Below are positions 33,944 to 43,327 of a stretch of DNA of 64,000 nt, in pieces. The notes beneath the pieces are model-generated. The model had not been told where the DNA came from, searched no databases, and worked only from the letters and a program-made list of their open reading frames with translations. Source of the DNA: CBDEGU01 sp965238045. GTDB taxonomy: Bacteria > Acidobacteriota > Terriglobia > Bryobacterales > UBA6623. Both the position numbers and the translations under genes were made by a program. The stretch covers positions 620,001-684,000 of the forward strand of contig CBDEGU010000010.1 in the NCBI GenBank assembly GCA_965238045.1, in the 5' to 3' direction. The number at the start of each line of letters is the position of its first letter. Position 1 is the stretch's first letter.

Positions 33944-36904
33944 CTACACGATCAACCGGTCTCTGAGGATCTCGAGAACGTGGCGCGGGGTTCGCGCCGT
34001 AAAGTGGGCGATCTGCTGCCGGCAAGAAACTCCGGTGACGGCGATTTCCGTTTCCGCGTCCGCGGCCTCGACGGCGGGCAGAAGGCGCTGGCGTCCGATG
34101 ATTTCCGAAAGTTCGTAGTGTTCCTTCTCGAAACCGAACGAGCCGGCCATGCCGCAGCAGCCCGAGTCAGCTTCCTGTACTTCGAGACCCGGCGCCAGAC
34201 GCAGGGCCTCGATGCTGGGCGCGCTGCCAATGTGAGCTTTCTGGTGGCAGTGGGCGTGCAAGAGAACGCGTCCTGGCTCGCTGTTGAATTCCAGTTTCAG
34301 CTCGCCCAAGCGCCGCCGATCCGCCAGGAACTCGTCCACCATGAAAGAATTCCCGGCGAGTGTTTTGGCGCTGTCCCCGAGCATCAGGTCAAGATAATCA
34401 TCGCGCATTGTCAGCAGGCAACTCGGCTCGCATCCCAGCACGGGGATGCCTTGCCCGGCATAGGGGGCGAGGGTGCGCCCATTGTGTTCGGCGACCTTCC
34501 GGGCGTCCCCGATCAAGCCCTTGGAGATCATCGGGCGGCCGCAGCAGCGCGTATCGGCGAGCAGGACTTCGTACCCGGCGCGCTCGAGCAGTTCCGTCGC
34601 CGCTTCGCCGACTTGCGGGTAATTGTAGTTCGTGAAACAGTCGTTGAAAAGCACCACCCGCGGCCTGGCGCTTGCACCGAGCTTGCCGTTCGCGCCGGAG
34701 CTGCCCCCCGAGATGCCCCCGGAGCTGCCACGGCGCCGGCGAAACCGCGTGGCGAAGTCCGGACTCGCGAACGGCGGCAAGTCCCGGCGCGCATCGATGC
34801 CCACAAACCGGTCCAGCGCCCACTTCACCGGGCCCAGCCTCATCGTGAAGTTGGCGACCGGAGCAAAGCGGCTGCCCCACTTATTGAGAGTCCCGGCGGC
34901 GGCGAACATCCGGGCGCGCAGCGGCGTGCCGTGTTTTTCGTAGTAGTGCGCCAAGAACTCGTACTTGATTTTGGCGAGATCGACGTTCGTCGGGCACTCG
35001 CGTTTGCAGCCCTTGCATTCGAGGCAGAGATCGAGAACGTCATACATCCTCTTGGATGTGAGTTCCGCCTCGGGCAGACGGCCCGAAAGCGCGGCGCGCA
35101 GGGCATTGGCGCGGCCGCGCGTCGAGTGCTCCTCGTCGAGCGTGGCGTGGTAGGAGGGGCACATCGTCCCAGCGTCCCGCTTGCGGCACACTCCCATGCC
35201 ATTGCACATTTCCACCGCACGGGCGAAACCGCCTTCTCGCGAAAAATCGAGATGCGTCCGTAATTCGACGGTCTCGTAGCCGGCGCCCCAGCGAAGGTTC
35301 TCGGTCGGTTCGGGCGCTTCGACGACCTTTCCCGGATTCATGATGTTGTCGGGGTCGAAGAGCGCCTTGACTCGCCGGAATCCCTGATAGATCTCCGGGC
35401 CGAAGAGCACCTTGTTGTACTTGCCGCGGGCAATGCCGTCGCCATGCTCGCCGCTCATCGAACCGCCGTACTCGCCCACCAGCGCCGCCACCTCGTCGAG
35501 AATCTTTCCCATCTTGGCGACTTCGGAAGCCTGTTTGAGATCGATCATCGGGCGCACGTGCAGACAGCCGACCGAGGCATGGCCGTAGTAGCCGCCGTGG
35601 GCATTATGGTGTTCGAGAATCTCCTGAAAACCTCTTAGAAACGCCGGCATGTGCTCGATCGGCACGGCCGGATCTTCGACGAAGGCAATCGGCTTTGTGT
35701 CGCCGGCGACGCTCATCAGCAGACCCAGCGCCTGCTTGCGCGTGTTCCAGATGTTCGATTGCAGCGGCGGGTCGGTGACCCGCAGATAACCGAAGCCGGT
35801 ACGGCCGCGCTCAAGTTTCGATTGCAGGGCATCGAGCTTCGCCCGAACCTCGCTTTCTGTCTGGCCGTAGAATTCCACGATCATCAGAGCCTTCGCCGAC
35901 CGGTCGACGAAGTCCATTTGGGACGCGAATTCCGGCTTGGCGAAGATCCGGCGCAAAACGAAATCGTCGATCAATTCGGCCGCGGCGGGCTCGAAGCTGA
36001 TGATCCGCTCCACTGATTCGACGGCTTCCAGCAGAGACTTGTAGTGCACCACGAGCAGTGCTTTGTTCTTCGGCAACTCGACGATGCGGATCTTCGCCTC
36101 GCTCGTGACCGCGAGCGTACCTTCGCTGCCGGTAAGAATGCGGGCCAGATTGAACGCTCCGGGCTGGCTGGAGTAACCGGCGCCGTAAGCGTCGCCGTTG
36201 GGTACGAGTTCGTCAAGGTTGTAGCCGCTGACGCGCCGGAGAATCCGGGGAAACCGGGCCAGGATTTCCGCCTGAAGAGTCTCGCCCAGCCGGGGCAGCT
36301 CGCGGTAGAGCCGGCTGGCCAGATCGTCGCCGTGCGCCAGGCCGGCGAGCCGGGCCGAATCCACCGGGCCGAAGACGGCTTCCGATCCGTCGGAGAGAAC
36401 GGCCTTGACCTCCAGCACATGGTCGATCATCTTGCCATGGACGATCGAGTGCGACCCCGCCGAATTGTTCCCGATCATGCCGCCGAGCGTGGCCCGGCTG
36501 CTCGAGGAAGTGTCGGGACCAAGCTGAAATCCCTTCGGCTTCAGATAGTTGTTGAGCTGGTCTTGAATGACCCCCGGCTGGACCCGCACCCAACGCTCCT
36601 CGATATTGAGTTCAAGTACCTTGCTCATGTACTTGGAGAAATCGATGTGCACGGCGTGGCCGACGGTCTGTCCGGAAAGACTCGTGGCGCCGCCTCGGGG
36701 CAGGATGGGCGTCTTGTTGCGGACCGCGACGCGGACCGCGGCCGTGACATCATCGGCGTGCCGGGGAATTACTACGCCGATCGGCTCGATCTGCCAAACG
36801 CTGGCGTCGGTGCTATAGAGGATCTTCGAGTATGCGTCGAAACGAACCTCTCCCTCCATTTCCCGGCGGAACTGCTCGGCGAGGTCTGCGGGATAGGGCG
36901 TCAT
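33944..36904 (-). CDS. GlcD/GlcF-type fusion: FAD- and Fe-S-containing 2-hydroxyacid dehydrogenase
   Basis: A 986-aa protein. Residues about 40-260 form a FAD_binding_4 domain (VIPRHADDVTAAVRVAVRNKTPILPRGGATSLSGQ, TLGGMIGNNSAGSHSIVHGKM), and about 260-530 the FAD-oxidase C domain (HASVGCLHVRPMIDLKQ, GGSMSGEHGDGIARG). From about 560 come two ferredoxin clusters (CNGMGVCRKRDAGTMCPSY and CLECKGCKRECPTNVDL), then CCG domains (DTRCCGRPMISKG, DSGCCGMAGSFGFEKEHY). This is the layout of D-lactate or glycolate dehydrogenase fusions feeding quinone. A Gly/Ser linker (RGSSGGISGGSSG) is encoded by 12-bp repeats at 34698-34733. Substrate not determinable. Confidence 0.92.
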   Translation of the reverse strand: MTPYPADLAEQFRREMEGEVRFDAYSKILYSTDASVWQIEPIGVVIPRHADDVTAAVRVAVRNKTPILPRGGATSLSGQTVGHAVHIDFSKYMSKVLELNIEERWVRVQPGVIQDQLNNYLKPKGFQLGPDTSSSSRATLGGMIGNNSAGSHSIVHGKMIDHVLEVKAVLSDGSEAVFGPVDSARLAGLAHGDDLASRLYRELPRLGETLQAEILARFPRILRRVSGYNLDELVPNGDAYGAGYSSQPGAFNLARILTGSEGTLAVTSEAKIRIVELPKNKALLVVHYKSLLEAVESVERIISFEPAAAELIDDFVLRRIFAKPEFASQMDFVDRSAKALMIVEFYGQTESEVRAKLDALQSKLERGRTGFGYLRVTDPPLQSNIWNTRKQALGLLMSVAGDTKPIAFVEDPAVPIEHMPAFLRGFQEILEHHNAHGGYYGHASVGCLHVRPMIDLKQASEVAKMGKILDEVAALVGEYGGSMSGEHGDGIARGKYNKVLFGPEIYQGFRRVKALFDPDNIMNPGKVVEAPEPTENLRWGAGYETVELRTHLDFSREGGFARAVEMCNGMGVCRKRDAGTMCPSYHATLDEEHSTRGRANALRAALSGRLPEAELTSKRMYDVLDLCLECKGCKRECPTNVDLAKIKYEFLAHYYEKHGTPLRARMFAAAGTLNKWGSRFAPVANFTMRLGPVKWALDRFVGIDARRDLPPFASPDFATRFRRRRGSSGGISGGSSGANGKLGASARPRVVLFNDCFTNYNYPQVGEAATELLERAGYEVLLADTRCCGRPMISKGLIGDARKVAEHNGRTLAPYAGQGIPVLGCEPSCLLTMRDDYLDLMLGDSAKTLAGNSFMVDEFLADRRRLGELKLEFNSEPGRVLLHAHCHQKAHIGSAPSIEALRLAPGLEVQEADSGCCGMAGSFGFEKEHYELSEIIGRQRLLPAVEAADAETEIAVTGVSCRQQIAHFTARTPRHVLEILRDRLIV
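34698..34733. repeat. 3 x 12-bp coding tandem repeat in the GlcD/GlcF fusion
   Basis: GAGCTGCCCCCC, GAGATGCCCCCG, GAGCTGCCACGG; the encoded minus-strand product is a GSSG-GISG-GSSG linker before the Cys-rich C-terminal domain. Confidence 0.82.
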
Positions 36905-37104
36905 GGTGAGCCGGACTTGCCCCTCGTTCGGGGACTCGTTTTCTCTGGAGTTGCCTCTGGGAATCTTCGCTGGGAATTGCGTGTCCGGCGCCTCGGTGGC
37001 GCCTCGCTACGGGCAACTCCCCCGCTGCGCGGCGGCAAACCGAACACCGGCCTGTCGATACGCCGGGAACGACTCCAGCGCCGGGGATTCCGATGTCTTG
37101 GAGA

Positions 37105-38322
37105 TTACCGGGTGGCTTGGGCAATCAACCGGCCCAACCGGCTCAGCCCAATCTCTATATTGTCGTCGCTGACGTTGGAAAAAGAAAGTCTCAGAGTATG
37201 AGCGCCGGAACCGTCTACGAAAAAAGGACTTCCCGGAATGAAGGCGACCTTCTCCTTTTCCACCGCATCCCTCAGCAGCGCCAGCGTGTCGGTCTTGGCA
37301 AGCAACTCGGCCCAGAGGAAAAGCCCCCCCTGGGGCTGGTTCCAGCGGGCCATGCCGCCAAAGTGGCGCTCGAGCGCGGTATGCATTCGGGCGGCTTTTC
37401 GCTCGTAAAACGATCGGACCCGGTCGAGCTGCGCGGGCAAGAGGCCGCGCTTGAGATATTCGAGAATGAGGCGCTGGCTGGGCGTCGAGGTGCACAGGTC
37501 CCCGGTTTCTTTCGCCAGTTCGACGCGGCGGATGATCTCTCGAGGTCCGGCGATCCAGGCCACCCGCAGGCCGGCGGCGAGGATTTTCGAAAACGTCGAC
37601 ATGTAAATGACTCGGCCCTCGTCGTCCCAAGACTTGACCGGCCTCAATGCTTCGCGGTCCGCGCTTGAAAAATAGATCTCTCCGTAGGCGTCGTCCTCGA
37701 AGATCAGCAGGTCTTCCTCGCGGGCCACCTCCAGCAAGTCGCGCCGTGTATCAGAGTCCCAGGTATGACCCGACGGATTCTGAAAATTTGGGATCACGTA
37801 GATCAGCTTCGGCCGTCCGCCCTCGCCGCGAACCCGGCGGATCTTGTCTCGCAGGTCGCCGATATCCATGCCGGTCGTCCTCTTGCGGACGCCCACCATG
37901 CGGGCCCGAAAGTTTTCAAACGACGCGGTCGCGCCGATGAAGTTCGGGAGTTCGACGAACACGGCGTCGCCGGGATCGATCAACACGCGCGCGACAAAAT
38001 CGAGCCCCTGCTGCGATCCGCTCACCAGCATCGTCTCTTCCGCGGACGCCTCGAAGCCTTTCTTGTCGCGATTCCACTCGCGAACGGCGTCGATCAATTC
38101 GGCGTTGCCTCGCGTGACGCTGTACTGGAAGAGCTTGCCCTTCTCGGCCGCGACCAGATCGTTGAAAATTTCGCGGAATTGTTCATGCGGGAATGTCTCG
38201 GCGTTCGGCGAACCGGCGGCGAACGAGATGACCTCGGGACGGTTGACCAGCCCGGTGAGCTGACGGATCAGCGAGGACTTCATCACACGGGCATCTTCCG
38301 AGATGTGGGAATCAAACCTCAT
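37105..38322 (-). CDS. PLP-dependent aminotransferase, class I/II (LysN/2-aminoadipate type)
   Basis: A 405-aa fold-type I aminotransferase without the MocR DNA-binding domain. ISFAAGSPNAETFPHEQFREI, ETMLVSGSQQGLDFVARVLIDPGD, YVIPNFQNPSGHTWD, LLIFEDDAYGEIYF and STFSKILAAGLRVAWIAGP (PLP Lys in SKILAAGLR) match the LysN/ARO8-like group acting on 2-aminoadipate, aromatic or branched amino acids. It is divergent from the SelA-fold cluster with a 146-bp shared upstream region. Substrate cannot be assigned. Confidence 0.9.
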   Translation of the reverse strand: MRFDSHISEDARVMKSSLIRQLTGLVNRPEVISFAAGSPNAETFPHEQFREIFNDLVAAEKGKLFQYSVTRGNAELIDAVREWNRDKKGFEASAEETMLVSGSQQGLDFVARVLIDPGDAVFVELPNFIGATASFENFRARMVGVRKRTTGMDIGDLRDKIRRVRGEGGRPKLIYVIPNFQNPSGHTWDSDTRRDLLEVAREEDLLIFEDDAYGEIYFSSADREALRPVKSWDDEGRVIYMSTFSKILAAGLRVAWIAGPREIIRRVELAKETGDLCTSTPSQRLILEYLKRGLLPAQLDRVRSFYERKAARMHTALERHFGGMARWNQPQGGLFLWAELLAKTDTLALLRDAVEKEKVAFIPGSPFFVDGSGAHTLRLSFSNVSDDNIEIGLSRLGRLIAQATR

Positions 38323-38468
38323 ATCCTTGGCGATTGTAACAACCCGGACTCACACTCATTCTTCGCCGCGTGGCGAGGCGAAGTTGCATTTTCCTCGCGG
38401 TGGTACTAACCTGACCGCAGACGAGTCCAATGACCTCGGAGTCCAAGGGCCTCGGGAGAATCGAAGGA

Positions 38469-39978
38469 ATGAAACAAATCAAATCAGCACGCTCTCGTTC
38501 AGGATGGAGCCGGCGCGACATGTTTCGCGGCGGCGGCATGGCGGCCGCCGGGCTCATCGGAAGCGCGGTTCCATCGGCCACGGCCGCGGGAGCGCCCGCT
38601 TCGCCGGATGTCTACACCCGCATCGGCGTTCGCCCATTTATCAACCTTACGGCCGCCGTCACTATCAACGGCGGTCTGCTCACGCTGCCGGAGGTGAAGA
38701 AGGCCATGGACGAGGCGTCTTACTTCTCGGTCAACATGGATGAGCTGATGGCGGCTGTCGGCAAACGGCTTGCCGAGCTGATCCGATGCGAATCGGCGAT
38801 CGTGTCGTCGGGTTGCGCCGCGGCACTGACCCACGCGACATCGGCCTGCCTGGCCGGCGGCAACCCCGAGCGTATCCAGCAGTTGCCCGACTTGACCGGT
38901 CTCAAGACGGAAGTCATCATGACCCGCCAGTCGCGCAATACCTACGATCACGCGATTCGGGCCTTGGGCGTGAAGATGATTACGGTCGATACTCGCGAGG
39001 AGTTCTACCGCGCTCTCGGCCACAACACCGCGATGATCGCCGTTCTGGGCAATGCGGAAAACAGGGGCAAGATTCGCCTCGAAGAGATGGCCGAGGCCGG
39101 CCGCAAGCACAACGTGCCGATCGTCGTGGATGCTTCGCCGGAATGGCCGCAGTCACCTGATCCCTACCTCATGCGCGGCGCGGATCTGGTCGCCTACAGC
39201 GGCGGCAAGATATATGCCGGCCCGCAGTGCAGCGGGTTTCTCTTTGGCCGCAAGGATCTTGTCCAGGCTGCCTGGGTTAACGGCGCCCCTCATCACGGTT
39301 TTGGCCGCATGATGAAAGTCGGCAAGGAAGAGATCATGGGTGCGCTGGCGGCCGTCGAAGCGATGTTCGCCCGGCGCAGTTACGAAGAGGAACTCGAGAC
39401 TTGGAACGGCTGGTTGCGGAGGATCAGCGGCCGCATCAAGAACGTTCCCGGTGTCAGTACGAAACTCCTGCCGCCTCCGGGCAAGAACCCGCATCCGATT
39501 CTAGTAGTCTCCTGGGATCGCGAGCGCATTGGACTCAACGCCGGCGAAGTCCACGACATCCTGATGGAAGGCGAGCCGCGGTCCCGATCAGATCGATGTC
39601 GCGGCCACGCGGCTGGAGGAAGTGTTTCGTTCCGCGCCCCGGGCCAAGCAGAAGAAAATCGCCGCTCCCGTCGCTGATATCGCTGGCGGCTGGAACGCCG
39701 AGTTGACGTTTGTTTCCGGCGTGGCGGAACATCTGCTTTTCTTCGAAACCGACGGCAACCGCCTGCGCGGTACGCATCAGGGTGAGCGCGGCGAGGGCGA
39801 ACTTTCGGGAACGATGGACGGCAGCAAGGTGAGCTTTCGAAGCCGCCTCGTGCATCGCGGTGAGCACTCGGGGTATTCTTTTAGTGGCACGCTCTCGGGT
39901 GGTGATCGCATCTTCGGGGAAGTCTCGCTCGGGGAATACGGAACGGCCCGCTTCACCGCGCGGCGGCGCTCGGCGTAA
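38469..39978 (+). pseudogene. SelA-fold PLP enzyme, Tat-exported, copy 1 (frameshifting deletion)
   Basis: First of three tandem paralogues. ATG 38469 gives a Tat leader (SGWSRRDMFRGGGMAAAGLIG). The catalytic domain has RPFINLTAAVTINGG, SSGCAAALTHATSA, Asp at about 221 (VVDASPEW) and PLP-Lys at about 247 (AYSGGKIYAGPQCSG). Near 39579-39585 the frame changes: the first frame runs on to a stop at 39677, while the true continuation (PDQIDVAATRLEEVFRSAP ... ARFTARRRSA) ends at 39978. Aligning with copy 3 predicts a loss of about 59 nt, removing roughly 20 residues and shifting frame. The protein would lack its C-terminal beta domain. Confidence 0.85.
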
Positions 39979-40019
39979 AGTCGCCCGGTGTCGGCGGCAA
40001 GAACGCAAGGAGAGAACTT

Positions 40020-41630
40020 TTGTCACCTCAAAGGAATTTCGGATCCTCGTCGCTTGGACGGCGTGAGTGGCTCATGTCGGGTGCAACGGCCTCGGCGGCG
40101 GCGCTGCTTGGCGGCCCCTCGCCGGCCGGCGCGACGACGACACTGGTGGGCGAACCGCCTCCTACCGTCTACACGCGCCTTGGGGCAAGACCGTTCATTA
40201 ACGGAACGGCGACCCTTACCCGCAACGGCGGCTCGCGTCTGTTGCCCGAAGTCATCAAGGCCATCCATCACGCATCGCACTATCACGTCCGCGTCACGAA
40301 GCTTCTCGAGGCCGCGGGCGATCGCATCTCCAAACTGCTCGGCGTCGAATGGGCCCTGGTGACATCGGGCGCGGCCTCGGCGCTGGCCTGCGCCACCGCC
40401 GCCTGCGTTGCCGGAACCAACCCCGAGCACATCGTCCAACTGCCCGACCTCAGCGGCCTCAAGAACGAGGTCATCATGCCGAAATGGTCGCGGAACTTCT
40501 ACGACCACTCCATCCGCATGGTCGGTGTTGACATCATTGAGGTCGAGACGGTGCGGGAGTTTCGCGAGGCCATCAATCACCATACGGCGATGGCCGCCGT
40601 TCTGGGCGATCGCTTCGGCGATCCTCACCCGAACCTCGCCGACATCGCTCCCATCGCGCGGCAGTACGGCATCCCCCTGCTCGTGGACGCGGCCGCCGAT
40701 TTTCCGGTCGTTCCCAATCCCTATATCGCGCTGGGCGCCGACATGGTCGTCTACAGCGGCGGAAAGATCATTCGAGGGCCGCAGACCGCCGGCTTGCTTC
40801 TGGGCCGCGAGAAGTTCGTGCGCGGAGCGGCGCTCCATGCCTTCCCCCGGCACTCGATTGGCCGGCCGATGAAGGTCAGCAAGGAGGAGATCGCCGGCAT
40901 GGTGGCGGCCGTCGAGGTGTGGGTGCGCGATCGCGACATCGAAGCCGAATATCGCGAATGGGAAGGCTGGTATGAGCACATCAGCCGCCAGGTGAAGAAG
41001 GTGGACGGCGTTTCGAGCGAGGTCCGCCCGCCGAGCCGGGGCGGCCCCTTCCCTACGCTGAAAGTCTCTTGGGACACCGCCAAGATCGGCCTGACCGGAT
41101 CGGAAATGCATAGGCGGCTTCTCGGCGGAGACCCGGCCATCATGGTCTCCGACACTGGCGATACGAACTATTTCATCCTTCGCCCGGTGGCGCTCAAGCC
41201 GGACGAATATACGGTGATCGCCGAACGCGCTCACTCGATCCTGCGCGCCGCGCCGCGCGGCGACCGCCGTCCCGCGCCGTCCCCGCCCGCCGCTGACCTT
41301 TCTGGGCACTGGGACGTCGCGATCGCCTTTCAGCGAGGCAAGGGCAGCCATAAGCTGTTTCTTGAGACCGATGGCAATATCGTCCACGGCACCCATATCG
41401 GCGCACTCACCCAAGGCGAGATCCGTGGAACGATTGATGGCGACCAGGTGCGTCTGAAAAGCGTTCTTCCCTTTGAGGGAGCGAAACTCAAGTACACCTT
41501 TACCGGGAAGGTGAACGCCGGCAGCATCAGCGGCGAGCTGGATCTGAACGAATATCCCGCGGCCCGCTTCACCGCCGAGCGGCATGACTACGGTCGCCGG
41601 TCCCGGCGCGACCCTTCGAGATCAGGATGA
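40020..41630 (+). CDS. SelA-fold PLP enzyme, Tat-exported, with C-terminal beta domain, copy 2
   Basis: TTG 40020 follows AAGGAG and includes the full Tat leader (LGRREWLMSGATASAAALLGG). The PLP fold-type I domain (about 45-415) is related to SelA and D-glucosaminate-6-P ammonia-lyase: VYTRLGARPFINGTATLTRNGG, VTSGAASALACATAACVAG, LLVDAAADF (Asp about 223), VVYSGGKIIRGPQTAG (Lys about 249). About residues 420-524 form a separate beta-rich module: ADLSGHWDVAIAFQ, LFLETDGNIVHGTH, GEIRGTIDGDQV, YTFTGKV, AARFTAERHDY. It sits 42 bp after copy 1 and overlaps copy 3 by 4 nt. The reaction is unknown; an elimination or ammonia-lyase type is plausible. Confidence 0.85.
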   Translation: MSPQRNFGSSSLGRREWLMSGATASAAALLGGPSPAGATTTLVGEPPPTVYTRLGARPFINGTATLTRNGGSRLLPEVIKAIHHASHYHVRVTKLLEAAGDRISKLLGVEWALVTSGAASALACATAACVAGTNPEHIVQLPDLSGLKNEVIMPKWSRNFYDHSIRMVGVDIIEVETVREFREAINHHTAMAAVLGDRFGDPHPNLADIAPIARQYGIPLLVDAAADFPVVPNPYIALGADMVVYSGGKIIRGPQTAGLLLGREKFVRGAALHAFPRHSIGRPMKVSKEEIAGMVAAVEVWVRDRDIEAEYREWEGWYEHISRQVKKVDGVSSEVRPPSRGGPFPTLKVSWDTAKIGLTGSEMHRRLLGGDPAIMVSDTGDTNYFILRPVALKPDEYTVIAERAHSILRAAPRGDRRPAPSPPAADLSGHWDVAIAFQRGKGSHKLFLETDGNIVHGTHIGALTQGEIRGTIDGDQVRLKSVLPFEGAKLKYTFTGKVNAGSISGELDLNEYPAARFTAERHDYGRRSRRDPSRSG

Positions 41631-43252
41631 CGAATGCAAGCCACCGGAAGATAACGATGAAAAAATCAGTTGCCAAAACGATTGCCAAAACAAACGGAAT
41701 CAGCCGGCGCGAGATCTTCCGATCCGGTGCCGCCAGCACAGCCGCGCTGCTCTCGGCGGCGGGCGCGACCCGGCTCTCGGCCGCTGCGGCGCCCGAGCCT
41801 CGAAGCGAGCCTCCGCCCGATGTCTACACCCACATCGGCGTCCGGCCGGTGATCAACTGCACCGCCACCGTGACCAGCAACGGCGGGTCGCGAACGCTGC
41901 CCGAAGTCATCGAAGCCATCGAGCATGCCTCGCACTATCATGTCAATCTCGATGACCTAATGGAGGCCGCCGGCAAGCGCATTTCCGAACTCCTCAAGGT
42001 TGAATGGGCCATGGTCAGCTCCGGCGCCGCCGCCGCGCTCACACACGCAACGGCGGGCTGCATCGCCGGCAGCGACCCGGAGCGAATGCAGCAGCTCCCG
42101 AAAATGGACGGGCTCAAGAACGAAGTCATTACGCCGAAATCGTCGCGTACCGGCTACGACTACGCCGTGCGCATGGTCGGCGTGAAGATGATCGAAGTCG
42201 ACTCCGCCGAGGAACTGCGGGCCGCCATCAACCAGCGAACCGGCATGATCATCGTGCTGGGAGACCGCTTCGGCAGCGACGTGCGGCTGCCGCTCAAAGA
42301 GGTCGCTCCGATCGCCAAGAAGGCGGGTGTGCCCGTGCTGGTGGACGCGGCCGCGGACTACCTGATCGCGCCGAATCCTTACATCGCCGAAGGCGCCGAC
42401 TTGGTCGCCTATAGCGGCGGCAAGATCTCCCGCGGGCCCCAGGGCGGCGGACTGCTGGTCGGCAGAGAAGATCTCGTGCGGGCTGCCTTTGCCAACTCAG
42501 CGCCTCATCATGCTTTCGGGCGGCCGCTGAAAGTGAGCAAGGAAGAGATCATCGGCGTGACGACCGCCGTGGAAGTCTTCATGACCAAGCGCGATCTGCT
42601 CGGAGCCGAGTACCGCGAGTGGGAAAGCTGGTACGATCACATCGACAGCGTAATCACGAAGGTCGATGGAGTCTCAACCAGCCGTGGCGGCCCGTCCCGC
42701 GGCGGCCCCTTCCCGGTTCTGATGATTGAGTGGGACCCGGCGAAAATCGGTTTCACGGCCGGGGAACTCGGCAAGGCGCTGCTCGACGGCGAACCCAGCA
42801 TCGCCACGCATGCCGGCGGCGATGGGCATTCCTTCCGGTTCCGTCCGGTGGCGCTGAAGCCTCACGAGTACCAGATCGTCGCCGAGCGGATGCACTCACT
42901 GTTTCGCAACGCGCCGCCGCCTAAAGCCAAACCCGCGCCGCGCCTGCCCACCGCGGACATTAGCGGCCGCTGGGATGTCGAAATTAAGTTCCTTCTGGGC
43001 GAAGCCAGCCAGCAGCTATTTCTTGAAGCCGACGGCAACCACATCAGCGGCACGCACAAGGCGACCCGTCTGACCGGCAAACTCACTGGCACGATCGACG
43101 GCGACCGCGTGCGTTTTCGCAGCACCCTGCCATACGAAAGCTCCAACCCCGGCTACTCTTTCGAGGGTAAAGTGTCGGGTGACAGCATGTCGGGAACGAT
43201 CTCGTCCTCACCATCGGCCACTTGGACCGCGAAGCGTCACAAGTACGCCTAG
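41627..43252 (+). CDS. SelA-fold PLP enzyme, Tat-exported, with C-terminal beta domain, copy 3
   Basis: The start ATG 41627 overlaps the copy 2 stop (ATGA), so coupling is likely; ATG 41657 is an alternative. Tat leader ISRREIFRSGAASTAALLSAAG. Catalytic motifs: VYTHIGVRPVINCTATVTSNGG, VSSGAAAALTHATAG, VLVDAAADYL (Asp about 240), VAYSGGKISRGPQGGG (Lys about 266). The C-terminal module ADISGRWDVEIKFLLG ... LFLEADGNHISGTH ... GTIDGDRVRF ... ATWTAKRHKY matches copies 1 and 2. It is 541 aa and intact, and is the best template for the ancestral form. Likely periplasmic. Confidence 0.87.
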   Translation: MTNASHRKITMKKSVAKTIAKTNGISRREIFRSGAASTAALLSAAGATRLSAAAAPEPRSEPPPDVYTHIGVRPVINCTATVTSNGGSRTLPEVIEAIEHASHYHVNLDDLMEAAGKRISELLKVEWAMVSSGAAAALTHATAGCIAGSDPERMQQLPKMDGLKNEVITPKSSRTGYDYAVRMVGVKMIEVDSAEELRAAINQRTGMIIVLGDRFGSDVRLPLKEVAPIAKKAGVPVLVDAAADYLIAPNPYIAEGADLVAYSGGKISRGPQGGGLLVGREDLVRAAFANSAPHHAFGRPLKVSKEEIIGVTTAVEVFMTKRDLLGAEYREWESWYDHIDSVITKVDGVSTSRGGPSRGGPFPVLMIEWDPAKIGFTAGELGKALLDGEPSIATHAGGDGHSFRFRPVALKPHEYQIVAERMHSLFRNAPPPKAKPAPRLPTADISGRWDVEIKFLLGEASQQLFLEADGNHISGTHKATRLTGKLTGTIDGDRVRFRSTLPYESSNPGYSFEGKVSGDSMSGTISSSPSATWTAKRHKYA

Positions 43253-43288
43253 TCGCTACGCCAAGCAGTGATAACGGCACGGATCGAA

Positions 43289-43320
43289 GCGGGTCGCGGA
43301 GTTCTTCCTCCGCAACCCGC
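43289..43320. terminator. Long bidirectional hairpin
   Basis: GCGGGT-C-GCGGAG pairs with CTCCGC-A-ACCCGC around a TTCTTC loop, a 12-bp stem with one mismatch. It lies between the convergent stops of SelA-fold copy 3 and the M11 protease. There is no U tract, but the position fits a shared terminator. Confidence 0.6.
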
Positions 43321-43327
43321 CGAGGTG

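Noticed and set aside
33572..35263. 563-aa plus-strand frame
   Set aside because: It is antisense to an EamA gene and the GlcD/GlcF fusion, with no domain; a shadow in GC-rich DNA.
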